Notes: generated from the letters alone by a model not told the origin. Shown: positions 1-5,845, counted from the stretch's first letter. The stretch is DNA of 8,138 bases from JAGXQV01 sp041674485 (GCA_041674485.1 JBAYVP010000245.1:1-8138); one strand, 5' to 3'. Program-made: numbers and translations.

Positions 1-2
1 CT

Positions 3-104
3 CCCAAGCTCATCATCGGCGCCATGATGCGCAAGATCGTTCATGTCGCCTTCGGCGTACTTAAGTCGGGCAAATCCTTTGACCCAACTATGCATGGGTG
101 TTGA
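3..104 (+). CDS. IS110-family transposase, C-terminal fragment (cut by window edge)
   Basis: The open frame enters from the left edge and encodes about 33 residues before TGA. It includes LIIGAMMRKIVHVAFGVLKS followed by GKSFDP, a tail typical of IS110/IS1111 transposases (DEDD-type N-terminus, serine-containing C-terminal domain), where 'AMMRKL.H..FGVLKSG.PFDP' closes the protein. Only the tail is visible, so activity cannot be judged. The element's right boundary probably lies within roughly the next 50-100 nt, but no clear terminal repeat can be assigned; IS110 members usually lack conventional inverted repeats. It runs toward the 3' end of the NACHT gene. Confidence 0.75.
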   Translation, partial: PKLIIGAMMRKIVHVAFGVLKSGKSFDPTMHGC

Positions 105-148
105 CAGCGATAACAGTATCTACGGCTCTTTTCAATGGGGGCAATAGC

Positions 149-176
149 AAAAAAAATCGACCGCTGCGCGTAGCGG
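149..176 (-). terminator. Candidate intrinsic terminator of the NACHT gene
   Basis: Read on the minus strand, a short stem CCGCT / AGCGG (172-176 with 161-165, 6-nt loop) is followed by TCGA and eight consecutive T (156 down to 149). It lies about 77 nt after the stop codon of the large minus-strand gene. Stem plus T-tract is the layout of a Rho-independent terminator, although the stem is short. It shares bases 173-176 with the stronger hairpin at 173-192, so the two structures are mutually exclusive. Confidence 0.5.
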
Positions 177-192
177 GGGAAGTCTCCCCCGC
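173..192 (-). other. GC-rich hairpin with 4-nt loop downstream of the NACHT gene
   Basis: Perfect 8-bp inverted repeat GCGGGGGA / TCCCCCGC with a 4-nt loop, AGTC on the plus strand and GACT on the gene's sense strand. It lies 61 nt beyond the stop codon. DGR targets are known to carry a cruciform of 7-10 bp with a 4-nt loop shortly downstream of the variable region, which stimulates retrohoming. This hairpin fits in size and GC content, but the loop only partly matches the reported GRNA consensus. It could instead be part of a terminator. Confidence 0.6.
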
Positions 193-200
193 GCCCCCTC

Positions 201-250
201 CAGAGTCACAGGATCAGAGTATCGGAGTCCAGAGTTACAGAGGGCAGAGG
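201..250 (-). repeat. Degenerate ~7-8-nt CTCTG repeat between stop codon and hairpin
   Basis: On the minus strand the motif CTCTG recurs at 250-245, 243-238, 235-230, 220-215 and 206-201, with degenerate units (CTCCG, CCTGTG) filling the gaps. This gives a register of about 7-8 nt across 50 nt. It is untranslated and lies directly after the stop codon at 253. No function can be assigned from sequence; it may be a slippage product or a spacer between the putative variable region and the hairpin. Confidence 0.6.
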
Positions 251-252
251 GG

Positions 253-3200
253 CTAAACAGGGGAAGAACGCAACACCACACGAAAACCGAGGTCGTAGTA
301 ACGGTTGTCGGGAAGATCCCAGTTGCGATAGGCACAGCGCGCGACGCCAGGAGGACCGAGCCAACCACCGCCGCGCACGACCCTTAGAACATCTTCCCCC
401 GCATCCGTATCCTCGCGCTGCCGGTCTTCAAGGTTATACGGATAAGCGAATTCCGGTTTTTTCCAATCCTTCCCCCACAAGCTGCGCGTCCACTCCCAAA
501 CATTGCCGCTCATGTCGTACAGACCATAATCATTGGCGGGAAAGCAGCCGACCGCCGATGTGTCGCCGATTCCTGTGTCTTCATAGTTGGCGCGGTTCGC
601 ATCCGCTTTATCGCCCCATGGATAGGCTGTGGTGCGCCCGCCCCTGGCGGCTTTCTCCCATTCGAGTTCGCTGGGCAAGGCGACGCGCCAGCCGACACGC
701 ACCAGTCCGGTGATTTCGTTGCCCGGCAATTGGTCGAGTCGGTCGTTCAGCCACGCGCAATACGCCAGCGCTTCGCGCCAGCTTATCCGAGCCACCGGGC
801 GGTTGTCCGGGTCAAGCAACGCGGCTTCGTCACCCAGTTTGGAACCCGTCGCTACGACGAATTCCCGGAATTGGGCGACGGTGACCGGATAGCGGGCGAG
901 GTAGAATTCCGGCGTGGGGCTGGGTTGGTCGTTGATCTCGTTTTCGCGCGCCCCCACCCGCTGCGCATCCGCGTTGCGTGTGCCGATGCAAAAATCCGGG
1001 TCGGCGGGGATGCGCACGAAACCGAGTTTTTCGTCGTTCGGCAGGTGGCCGCGTTGCGGGTCGAAGCGCGGGTCGCCGAGTGCGGCCAGCACGTCGCCTG
1101 CCTGGGCGCGCCGGAGGGCTGCTGCGCCACCATCCAGCGGGTGCAGCGGCAGCCCGGCGGCAATCCAGCCGATGACGCGCCCGGCGATGGCGCGGGTGCG
1201 CTCGCCCTTGTGGATTGCGCCCAGGCCGATTTCCAGCAATTGGCTTCCGGCCAGCAGTGCGCACTCCCAGTCGCCGGCGTCCGGTTTATGCCGGGTGCGG
1301 TATTCGGCTATCGAGACGCCGTGGATCAGTTCGTCGGCAGCGCCCGCGCCGCGCTCGGCTTTGGCGAGGCGCGCCGCCAGCGGCAGCACCACTTGCCAGT
1401 GCGCCGCCGCAGCGCGCGCAAGGCGAACGCATTCGGCGGCGAAGTCGTCTTTAGCCGCCAGGTGGCAGGCGGCGAGGAATTCCTGAAAGGTGCGGTGCGG
1501 GAAGGTGAATTGACGCTCACCGTCCTTTTCGCCCTGGCCGATTAACAATCCGGCGCGTTTTTCGATATATTCGACGACTACGTCGGCTTTGTCCTTGCTG
1601 TTCAGCAGAGGGGTAAAGGCGCGCACCAGCCGGTCTTCGCCGATGTCGGCGGCGCCATCCCGGCCTGCGTTCTGTTCATGGATTTTGAAGGCCAGTTCTT
1701 CCAGGGCTTCGCGCAGGTCGGATAGTTTCAGGCCAGGGACTTCGAGTTCATCCAGTAATGCGCGATCCGCGCCGATCTGGCGGTTCCAGCGCAGCAGCAG
1801 GAGTTCCACCGAGTCGTTGTACAAGTCGGCGCGGTCGTCGGGCAGCCGTCCTCGGTTGGTGTGCAGGGTGGCCATTAAGGTCAGCAGCAGCGGGTTTTGC
1901 GCGAGCGGCAGCAGGTCGGGGCGCAGCCGCACTTTTAGCAGGTCTTCTTTTTTGCGCTCGGCTTCGCCCGGTGTCAGCCAGGCGCGTTTGGCCATGGCGG
2001 CGTACCAGGCGCGGATGAAGTGTTCGATTTGCGCGTCATTCAGGTCGGCCAGCGTATAGACGCCGCGCGCCGGGTCGGCGCCATCGGCCCAGGCATAAGG
2101 CCGGGCGGTCAGGACGAAGCGGCATTTCGCGCCCGCGTGTTGCATGAATTCCCGCACGGCGGCCAGCACCCGCCCGCGCCGTATGCTGTCGCCGCATTCG
2201 TCCAGGCCGTCCAACAGGATCAATGCGCCGTGGTCGCGCGCGATGCGCCGGACGCATTCCATCGTGTCGGCGGATAGGCCGTAGCCGCCGGCATTCAGGT
2301 CTTTGCCGATAAAAGCCCACAGGTCGCCGGCATGCACGGCTTGGTCGCCGGGCGGGAGTTGTTCGGCAAAGCGGCGCAGGATCACGCGGATGGGGAGCAG
2401 GATGCCGTGCTGCCATTCGTCGCCCAATTCCGCCAGACGGTTGTTGTGCCCTTGCCCGGCTTGCGCCAGGGTCAGGAGTACGCTTGCGCCGAAGGTGCTC
2501 TTGCCGCTGCCGGGCTTGCCCAGCAGGGTCAGTTCGCGATGTTCGGCCAGGGCTTCCAGCGCGGAAACCGGGCGTGTTTCGCGTTGCGGGTCGATTTCGT
2601 TGCGCGCGGTATTCGCGTCGCGCGCCAACCAGTGCGCCAGGGGGATGTTTTGTGGAATAAGCTGGGTGGTGGCTAACGGCACGTAGATGTCGGCAAGCTC
2701 CAGCGGCGATTGTCCCGGCTGGCCGGCTGCCGTGTCGATTTCGCTCAGTTTCAGCCCGGCCAGGTCGCTTGCCAGCGCGTGCAGATAATGCGCGATGACT
2801 GATTTTGCTTCTTCGGGGGCTACACCCGCAGGAGGGACTTGGGTGATGGACTGGATATGTCCATTCGCGGCAAGCTTGTCCAACTGGCCGGTGAAATGGA
2901 GTTTCAGCGCGTCCACGTTCCGGTAGGGCGTGTGGAAATGCCCCAGCGCTTTCAGCTTTTTCTTGAACGTCAGCAGGCTCATCAGGGCGTCATCGTCGGC
3001 GTCGCCGGTGCTGATTGTCGCATCCTTGAAATAGGTGAAGATAAACGGTTTGCCGGTCGCCTTGAATTGCCCGAAGGCGGTTTCGAATTCTTCTTCGGTG
3101 TATTGCCCGACTTTGGTCTGGAACAGCATCACGAACAGGTCACACGCCCGTATGGCCTGGTTGTACTCGTCTTGCAGGCGCGTCCGCGAAACGGCGTCGA

Positions 3201-3342
3201 GAAAATCTTCCCATATGACGAGTTCGAGAAAGATGCCTTTGCCGACCCAATCTTTGTTTTTGCGATTGATGAAAATCTCGAATTCGTCCCGATCCGCTTT
3301 CAGTTCGCTGGAAGAGGCGAGAAATATTTTTTTGGTCTGCAT
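253..3342 (-). CDS. TIR/DUF4062-like - NACHT - FGE/C-type-lectin protein (NLR-like; putative DGR target)
   Basis: 1029 aa from the ATG at 3342. Residues 4 to ~130 resemble TIR/DUF4062-type folds (KKIFLASSSELKADRDEFE, then CDLFVMLF and TEEEFE). Residues ~255-490 form a NACHT NTPase: Walker A GKPGSGKST (265-273), Walker B LILLDGLDE (374-382), FVLTARPY (409-416). FTFPHRTFQEFLAA (612-625) is the usual end of the NACHT helical region. Residues ~767-1023 are an FGE-sulfatase/C-type-lectin domain (YPVTVAQF, YPWGD, YGLYDMSGNVWEW, GGGW, LGFRVV). The catalytic FGE cysteines are not at the expected places, so ligand binding is likelier than enzymology. NACHT proteins of this kind include anti-phage STAND/NLR-like sensors; a defence role is inferred. 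The open frame extends to 3429, but that start would overlap the pterin dehydratase, and MQTKKIFL fits the domain start. No clear Shine-Dalgarno is seen, consistent with coupling to the gene 19 nt upstream. Confidence 0.88.
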   Translation of the reverse strand: MQTKKIFLASSSELKADRDEFEIFINRKNKDWVGKGIFLELVIWEDFLDAVSRTRLQDEYNQAIRACDLFVMLFQTKVGQYTEEEFETAFGQFKATGKPFIFTYFKDATISTGDADDDALMSLLTFKKKLKALGHFHTPYRNVDALKLHFTGQLDKLAANGHIQSITQVPPAGVAPEEAKSVIAHYLHALASDLAGLKLSEIDTAAGQPGQSPLELADIYVPLATTQLIPQNIPLAHWLARDANTARNEIDPQRETRPVSALEALAEHRELTLLGKPGSGKSTFGASVLLTLAQAGQGHNNRLAELGDEWQHGILLPIRVILRRFAEQLPPGDQAVHAGDLWAFIGKDLNAGGYGLSADTMECVRRIARDHGALILLDGLDECGDSIRRGRVLAAVREFMQHAGAKCRFVLTARPYAWADGADPARGVYTLADLNDAQIEHFIRAWYAAMAKRAWLTPGEAERKKEDLLKVRLRPDLLPLAQNPLLLTLMATLHTNRGRLPDDRADLYNDSVELLLLRWNRQIGADRALLDELEVPGLKLSDLREALEELAFKIHEQNAGRDGAADIGEDRLVRAFTPLLNSKDKADVVVEYIEKRAGLLIGQGEKDGERQFTFPHRTFQEFLAACHLAAKDDFAAECVRLARAAAAHWQVVLPLAARLAKAERGAGAADELIHGVSIAEYRTRHKPDAGDWECALLAGSQLLEIGLGAIHKGERTRAIAGRVIGWIAAGLPLHPLDGGAAALRRAQAGDVLAALGDPRFDPQRGHLPNDEKLGFVRIPADPDFCIGTRNADAQRVGARENEINDQPSPTPEFYLARYPVTVAQFREFVVATGSKLGDEAALLDPDNRPVARISWREALAYCAWLNDRLDQLPGNEITGLVRVGWRVALPSELEWEKAARGGRTTAYPWGDKADANRANYEDTGIGDTSAVGCFPANDYGLYDMSGNVWEWTRSLWGKDWKKPEFAYPYNLEDRQREDTDAGEDVLRVVRGGGWLGPPGVARCAYRNWDLPDNRYYDLGFRVVLRSSPV
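283..366 (-). other. Putative DGR variable region (VR) in the C-terminal lectin fold
   Basis: Codons 993-1020 run from GGW to GF. Fixed positions (GGxW, ARCAYRN, PDNR, GFRVV) match the FGE consensus. Positions where DGR targets of this fold usually carry template-derived Asn codons here read CTC GGT CCT CCT GGC GTC (residues 995-1000), TGG GAT CTT (1008-1010) and TAC TAC GAC (1015-1017). Eleven of these twelve end in C or T, as expected if AAC/AAT template codons were changed at the two adenines. AAC remains at residues 1007 and 1013. The template repeat, accessory protein and reverse transcriptase are not in the window. Ordinary divergence of an FGE-like domain is the alternative. Confidence 0.55.
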
Positions 3343-3361
3343 TGTTGAAATGCGTATTTTT

Positions 3362-3703
3362 TTATTCGAAAAGGCGGTCGATTTTCGCGGCGCAAATGAA
3401 ATCGTTTTCCGACAACCCGCCGACGGCATGGGTGGAATAGCGCATGCTGCATTGGTTGTAGCTCACCGCCAATTCGGGGTGGTGGTCTTCGCGGTGCGAG
3501 ACCCAGGCGGTGGCGTTCACGAACGCCATGGTTTCATGGTAGTTCTTGAAACGGTAGGTTTTGACGATTTCGTCACCCGCCTGTTCCCATCCGTTCAATT
3601 CCTTGAGCAGCCGGTCGATTGCCGCTTGTTCCAGCGGCGCTGTTCCGCTTGCGCAGGGTTGGCAGCTTTTTTTGCTGAGGTCGTTGCATACTGTGGCGTT
3701 CAT
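3362..3703 (-). CDS. phhB: Pterin-4a-carbinolamine dehydratase (PCD/DCoH family)
   Basis: 113 aa, full length for the family. The enzyme dehydrates 4a-hydroxytetrahydropterin, recycling the cofactor of aromatic amino-acid hydroxylases; in bacteria without such hydroxylases the role is less clear. The signature HREDHHPELAVSYNQ (70-84) contains the His74-His75-Pro76 core and Tyr82-Asn83, and His92 follows in STHAVGGL. An N-terminal CxxC (Cys14, Cys17), common in proteobacterial PCDs, is present. The ATG at 3703 has AGGAG eight bases upstream; a TTG one codon earlier is less likely. The Shine-Dalgarno lies inside the 3' end of the SseB gene, whose stop is 3 nt before this ATG, indicating translational linkage. 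The NACHT gene starts 19 nt after the stop with no terminator between. The symbol is by family resemblance; no phenylalanine hydroxylase gene is visible. Confidence 0.93.
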   Translation of the reverse strand: MNATVCNDLSKKSCQPCASGTAPLEQAAIDRLLKELNGWEQAGDEIVKTYRFKNYHETMAFVNATAWVSHREDHHPELAVSYNQCSMRYSTHAVGGLSENDFICAAKIDRLFE

Positions 3704-3706
3704 CAA

Positions 3707-4123
3707 TCATTCTCCTTTGGCGTTGGCTTGCAGGCGCGCTACCGTTTCCGGCTCGATGTCGTAGCCGATTTCCCAGCCGGGGTTGAGGGAAATGCCCATT
3801 CCGGCTTCCATTTTTTCCAGTATCCATTTGAATTCGGTCAGCAGTCCGCCGCCGAAACCGGGGAATTCCTGCACCACCGGTTTGGCTCTTTCCGGGCTGG
3901 TGAACAGCAGCATGACCGGGATGCCGCTTTCGTCTTCCACCACCAGCGGTTGGGCGCTGGTGGAACGCTGTATGCCCGATGTGCTGTTATCCTGGATCGG
4001 CATGAAAATTTCGGTGACGCTCAATTGCCGCTGAAAATCCGTCTCGGATATGCTGCCGGCGTGCAATGCTTCAAGCTGGCGCTCCAACTCGTTTTTGGCT
4101 TCGAAAACCGCTTCGTGCATCAT
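3707..4123 (-). CDS. SseB-family protein
   Basis: 138 aa. The segment MPIQDNSTSGIQRSTSAQPL (41-60), then LLFTSPERAKPVVQEFPGF (72-90) and ISLNPGWEIGYDIEP (111-125), match the SseB N-terminal domain family, small cytoplasmic proteins of uncertain function. An N-terminal stretch (residues 1-35) is predicted helical and charged. Two consecutive ATG codons open the frame; the first (4123) has AGGA seven bases upstream and is used here. It is the first gene of a possible three-gene minus-strand unit (SseB, pterin dehydratase, NACHT protein). There is no signal peptide or membrane segment. Despite the domain name, no type III secretion genes are nearby, so a secretion role should not be assumed. Confidence 0.88.
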   Translation of the reverse strand: MMHEAVFEAKNELERQLEALHAGSISETDFQRQLSVTEIFMPIQDNSTSGIQRSTSAQPLVVEDESGIPVMLLFTSPERAKPVVQEFPGFGGGLLTEFKWILEKMEAGMGISLNPGWEIGYDIEPETVARLQANAKGE

Positions 4124-4147
4124 GATTTAATCCTTTGTAAATCCGAA

Positions 4148-4153
4148 ATTGTA
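4148..4153 (-). promoter_or_regulatory. Weak candidate -10 for the sseB-phhB-NACHT unit
   Basis: On the minus strand the intergenic region reads TACAAT here, 25 nt before the SseB ATG, a 5/6 match to TATAAT. No good -35 sits at the right distance, so this is only a candidate. The divergent intergenic region (4124-4283) must hold promoters for both directions. Confidence 0.3.
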
Positions 4154-4201
4154 GCCGCTTTTGCCGACGGCGTATTATTTCATACAAAATCAGTCAGCCT
4201 T

Positions 4202-4210
4202 TGCTATGAT
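4202..4210 (+). promoter_or_regulatory. Candidate extended -10 promoter for the DsrC-like gene
   Basis: The sequence TGC followed by TATGAT forms an extended -10 element (TGn plus a 5/6 match to TATAAT), about 73 nt upstream of the DsrC-like ATG. Extended -10 promoters can work with a weak -35, and no convincing -35 is seen. Confidence 0.4.
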
Positions 4211-4283
4211 GGAACATGCCAATGCGGAATCGTAACCGCTACGCATGACAGCCCAACCGTATTCATGAACAAGGAGGTGCATC

Positions 4284-4649
4284 ATGTTCGATATCAACCA
4301 TACCATCCCCGCCGAAAACGCCTACCGGCTTGATCCGCATGGACATCTCGCCGAGATCGACGACTGGTCCGAGGAGGTGGCCGGTACGCTGGCCGCCGAG
4401 GAAGGCGTGATGCTGACCGAGGCGCATTGGGACGTAATCCGCTATCTGAGGGAATATTATCTCGATGGGGATAAGCTCATGAACGCCCGCGAGGCGCTAC
4501 GCAGCCTGGAAAAAGAATTCGCCCGGCAAGGCGGCGGGAAATTCCTCTATCGGCTCTTCCCCGGCGGTCCGGTGCGCCAGGGCGGCAAAATCGCCGGTCT
4601 CCCGGAACTGGACTACACCGCCGACCGCTCGTTCGGCAGCTTCCACTGA
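4284..4649 (+). CDS. DsrC/TusE-like protein lacking cysteines (RspA-type)
   Basis: 121 aa. The fold signature of DsrC/TusE is clear: LTEAHWDVIRYLREYY (44-59) and LYRLFPGGPVRQGGKIAGLP (88-107). DsrC/TusE proteins carry sulfur on a C-terminal Cys, and DsrC has a second Cys about ten residues earlier, in 'Q.CKIAGLP'. Here that position is Gly101, the tail is ELDYTADRSFGSFH, and there is no cysteine anywhere. It therefore cannot act as a thiol-based sulfur carrier. Cys-less DsrC homologues have been grouped as putative regulatory proteins (RspA) in sulfur-metabolising proteobacteria, and this placement is by resemblance. The start is firmly set by AAGGAGGT five bases upstream of the ATG. It diverges from sseB and ends 8 nt from the stop of the convergent lipoprotein gene. 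Confidence 0.85.
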   Translation: MFDINHTIPAENAYRLDPHGHLAEIDDWSEEVAGTLAAEEGVMLTEAHWDVIRYLREYYLDGDKLMNAREALRSLEKEFARQGGGKFLYRLFPGGPVRQGGKIAGLPELDYTADRSFGSFH

Positions 4650-4657
4650 CCACTCGC

Positions 4658-5125
4658 TTACTCGCCGGTTGCCGCCTCCCCGGCGGGGGCAACCGGCGTC
4701 TTGGGCTTCGGTTTGGCCGGCGCTTTGACGAAACGGGGCGGCTGGTCGTGCGGCATATCGAAGACGCCCTGGAGTTCGCCGGGATCGGCAATAATGCTTT
4801 CCACCACGGACATTGAGCAATCCGCCAGGTTGGCCGTGTATTGGCCGGCTTTGTCCTTCAGCACATAGTAGCCGTCGCCGGCATCGTAGAGCGTTACTTT
4901 ATCTATGTCCCCCTTATCCGCCGGCATTTTGTAGCGCACGGAGCATTTCGGCATGGACATCACCACGATCGCGCGCCGGTATTCATCGTCCCACGGATAT
5001 TCCTTTTCCCGCAACAGCGTGAACGCCTGATCCGGCCCGACCCAGTAGGAAACCGTTTCGCGGGAACAGGCCGCGAGCAGGGAAAGCAGGACGGGCATGA
5101 GGATGAAGAGGAGTTTGTTTTTCAT
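4658..5125 (-). CDS. Small hypothetical lipoprotein
   Basis: 155 aa, not assigned to a known family. The N-terminus is a classic lipoprotein signal: MKNK, a hydrophobic stretch (5-17), then the lipobox LAAC with Cys20 as the lipidated residue; Ser at +2 favours the outer membrane. The mature domain (~21-130) is soluble with two further cysteines (Cys61, Cys103) that could form a disulfide. The C-terminus (134-155) is a Lys/Pro/Ala-rich tail, KAPAKPKPKTPVAPAGE, probably disordered. The Shine-Dalgarno upstream of the ATG is weak. The gene converges on the DsrC-like gene, and a GC-rich inverted repeat sits in its last codons. It appears monocistronic; upstream is repeat-filled noncoding DNA. Confidence 0.85.
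   Translation of the reverse strand: MKNKLLFILMPVLLSLLAACSRETVSYWVGPDQAFTLLREKEYPWDDEYRRAIVVMSMPKCSVRYKMPADKGDIDKVTLYDAGDGYYVLKDKAGQYTANLADCSMSVVESIIADPGELQGVFDMPHDQPPRFVKAPAKPKPKTPVAPAGEAATGE
4663..4698. terminator. GC-rich inverted repeat between convergent genes
   Basis: Perfect 11-bp inverted repeat CGCCGGTTGCC / GGCAACCGGCG (4663-4673, 4688-4698) with a 14-nt loop. It lies inside the last codons of the lipoprotein gene and just past the stop of the DsrC-like gene. There is no T-tract on either side, so it could slow polymerase from either direction but is not a textbook intrinsic terminator. Confidence 0.35.
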
Positions 5126-5209
5126 GTCGGCGTCTGTCCCATGGGCAATGTGCGGTTCAGTCTAGTACGGCAGCGCGCAAATATTGATAACACTGCATAA
5201 GCTTGCGTT

Positions 5210-5394
5210 GATCGTTCCCACGCTCCGGCGTGGGAATGCAGCCAGGGACGCTCCGCGTCCCGATATGGAAAATGATGTAGGTGGAACAGTTGCACAATGA
5301 CACTGGAGAAGCAAGCTTGAGATTGACTCATCGATTTAATACGCGACGCACAGCGTCGGCGGCTGCATTCCCACGCCGGGGCGTGGGAACGATC
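5210..5394. repeat. REP/BIME-like pair in inverted orientation
   Basis: The 34-nt segment 5210-5243 recurs in inverted orientation at 5361-5394 with one mismatch. Each arm contains its own hairpin (TTCCCACG…CGTGGGAA), and a second hairpin GGGACGC / GCGTCCC follows the left arm (5245-5261), with a weaker counterpart beside the right arm. This 'GTTCCCACGC' palindrome family is widespread in beta/gammaproteobacterial intergenic regions. The ~70-nt centre holds no convincing gene. With the repeat that follows, it fills most of the gene-free interval 5126-5557. Confidence 0.85.
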
Positions 5395-5402
5395 AGACAA
5401 GT

Positions 5403-5477
5403 CGTAGGGTGGATAAGCGTAGCGCATCCACCTTTCTACGCGGATTCGGTGGATGCGCTACGCTTATCCACCCTACG
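5403..5477. repeat. 30-bp perfect palindromic repeat
   Basis: Arms 5403-5432 and 5448-5477 are exact reverse complements over 30 bp, separated by a 15-nt loop. The arm starts CGTAGGGTGGATAAGCG, a sequence seen as dispersed intergenic repeats in many beta/gammaproteobacteria. It lies 80 nt past the barstar stop codon, where its strong stem could also end or stabilise the barnase-barstar transcript. Confidence 0.9.
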
Positions 5478-5557
5478 CTTGCCCGAGAACAAATTTACCT
5501 TAAGCCGCATATGCTGAGGCTGGAAATGACGTTTCTCGGTAAGCCCAAAACCGGGAA

Positions 5558-5845
5558 TCAGCCTAACAGCTTTGCCTTCGCCGGGAATTCGAGCGTCATA
5601 TCGCCCCGTTCTGCGGCGGCTTCCTCAAACAGTGCAACCAGCCTGGCATAGTCGTCGCCGAGGCCGGCGCGGGATAATTCCGGGTTTTCCCAGACAATTT
5701 CCAGCGGGCCTTCGATGTCGGTCGTCAGCACATCCCACAGCGCATCGAGATTGCGCCCGAAATGCGGGGGAAAACCGAGCTGGCGCGCCAACTCGTTATA
5801 CAATTGGTCGAGCGAGCGGATGTCGGTCAAGCGGCAGTGTTTCAT
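5558..5845 (-). CDS. Barstar-family RNase inhibitor
   Basis: 95 aa, close to the ~90 aa of Bacillus barstar. The hallmark FGRNLDALWDVLT (29-41) matches barstar's inhibitory helix: Asp34, Trp37 and Asp38 correspond to Asp35, Trp38 and Asp39, which plug the barnase active site. PLEIVWEN (47-54) fits the following strand, and the acidic helix EEAAAERGD precedes the last strand. There is no signal peptide, so it acts in the cytoplasm. The ATG at 5845 overlaps the barnase stop codon (ATGA, 4 nt) and has GGAG five bases upstream within the barnase gene. An open frame extends further upstream but is antisense-type shadow over barnase. Role: protects the producer from the RNase encoded just upstream. 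Confidence 0.92.
   Translation of the reverse strand: MKHCRLTDIRSLDQLYNELARQLGFPPHFGRNLDALWDVLTTDIEGPLEIVWENPELSRAGLGDDYARLVALFEEAAAERGDMTLEFPAKAKLLG

Noticed and set aside
730..1545. Plus-strand open frame of 271 codons
   Set aside because: It lies wholly antisense to the FGE half of the NACHT protein, has low-complexity Arg/Ala/Gly composition and no recognisable domain; it is a GC-rich shadow.
3343..3429. Upstream start for the NACHT gene giving 29 more residues
   Set aside because: It would overlap the pterin dehydratase by 68 nt, and the extra residues do not extend the N-terminal domain.
3035..4333. Plus-strand open frame of 432 codons
   Set aside because: It runs antisense through the NACHT, pterin dehydratase and SseB genes, all firmly identified, and overlaps the DsrC-like start. 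No motif seen.
5122..5427. Minus-strand open frame of 101 codons (contains SHAPAWE / SHAGAWE)
   Set aside because: It is the translation of the palindromic REP-like repeats, a well-known source of spurious small proteins.
5126..5557. DGR template repeat or CRISPR array in the intergenic repeats
   Set aside because: The repeats are palindromic REP-like units with no match to the 253-400 region, and there is no regular repeat-spacer pattern. No template repeat was found by eye in the rest of the window either.
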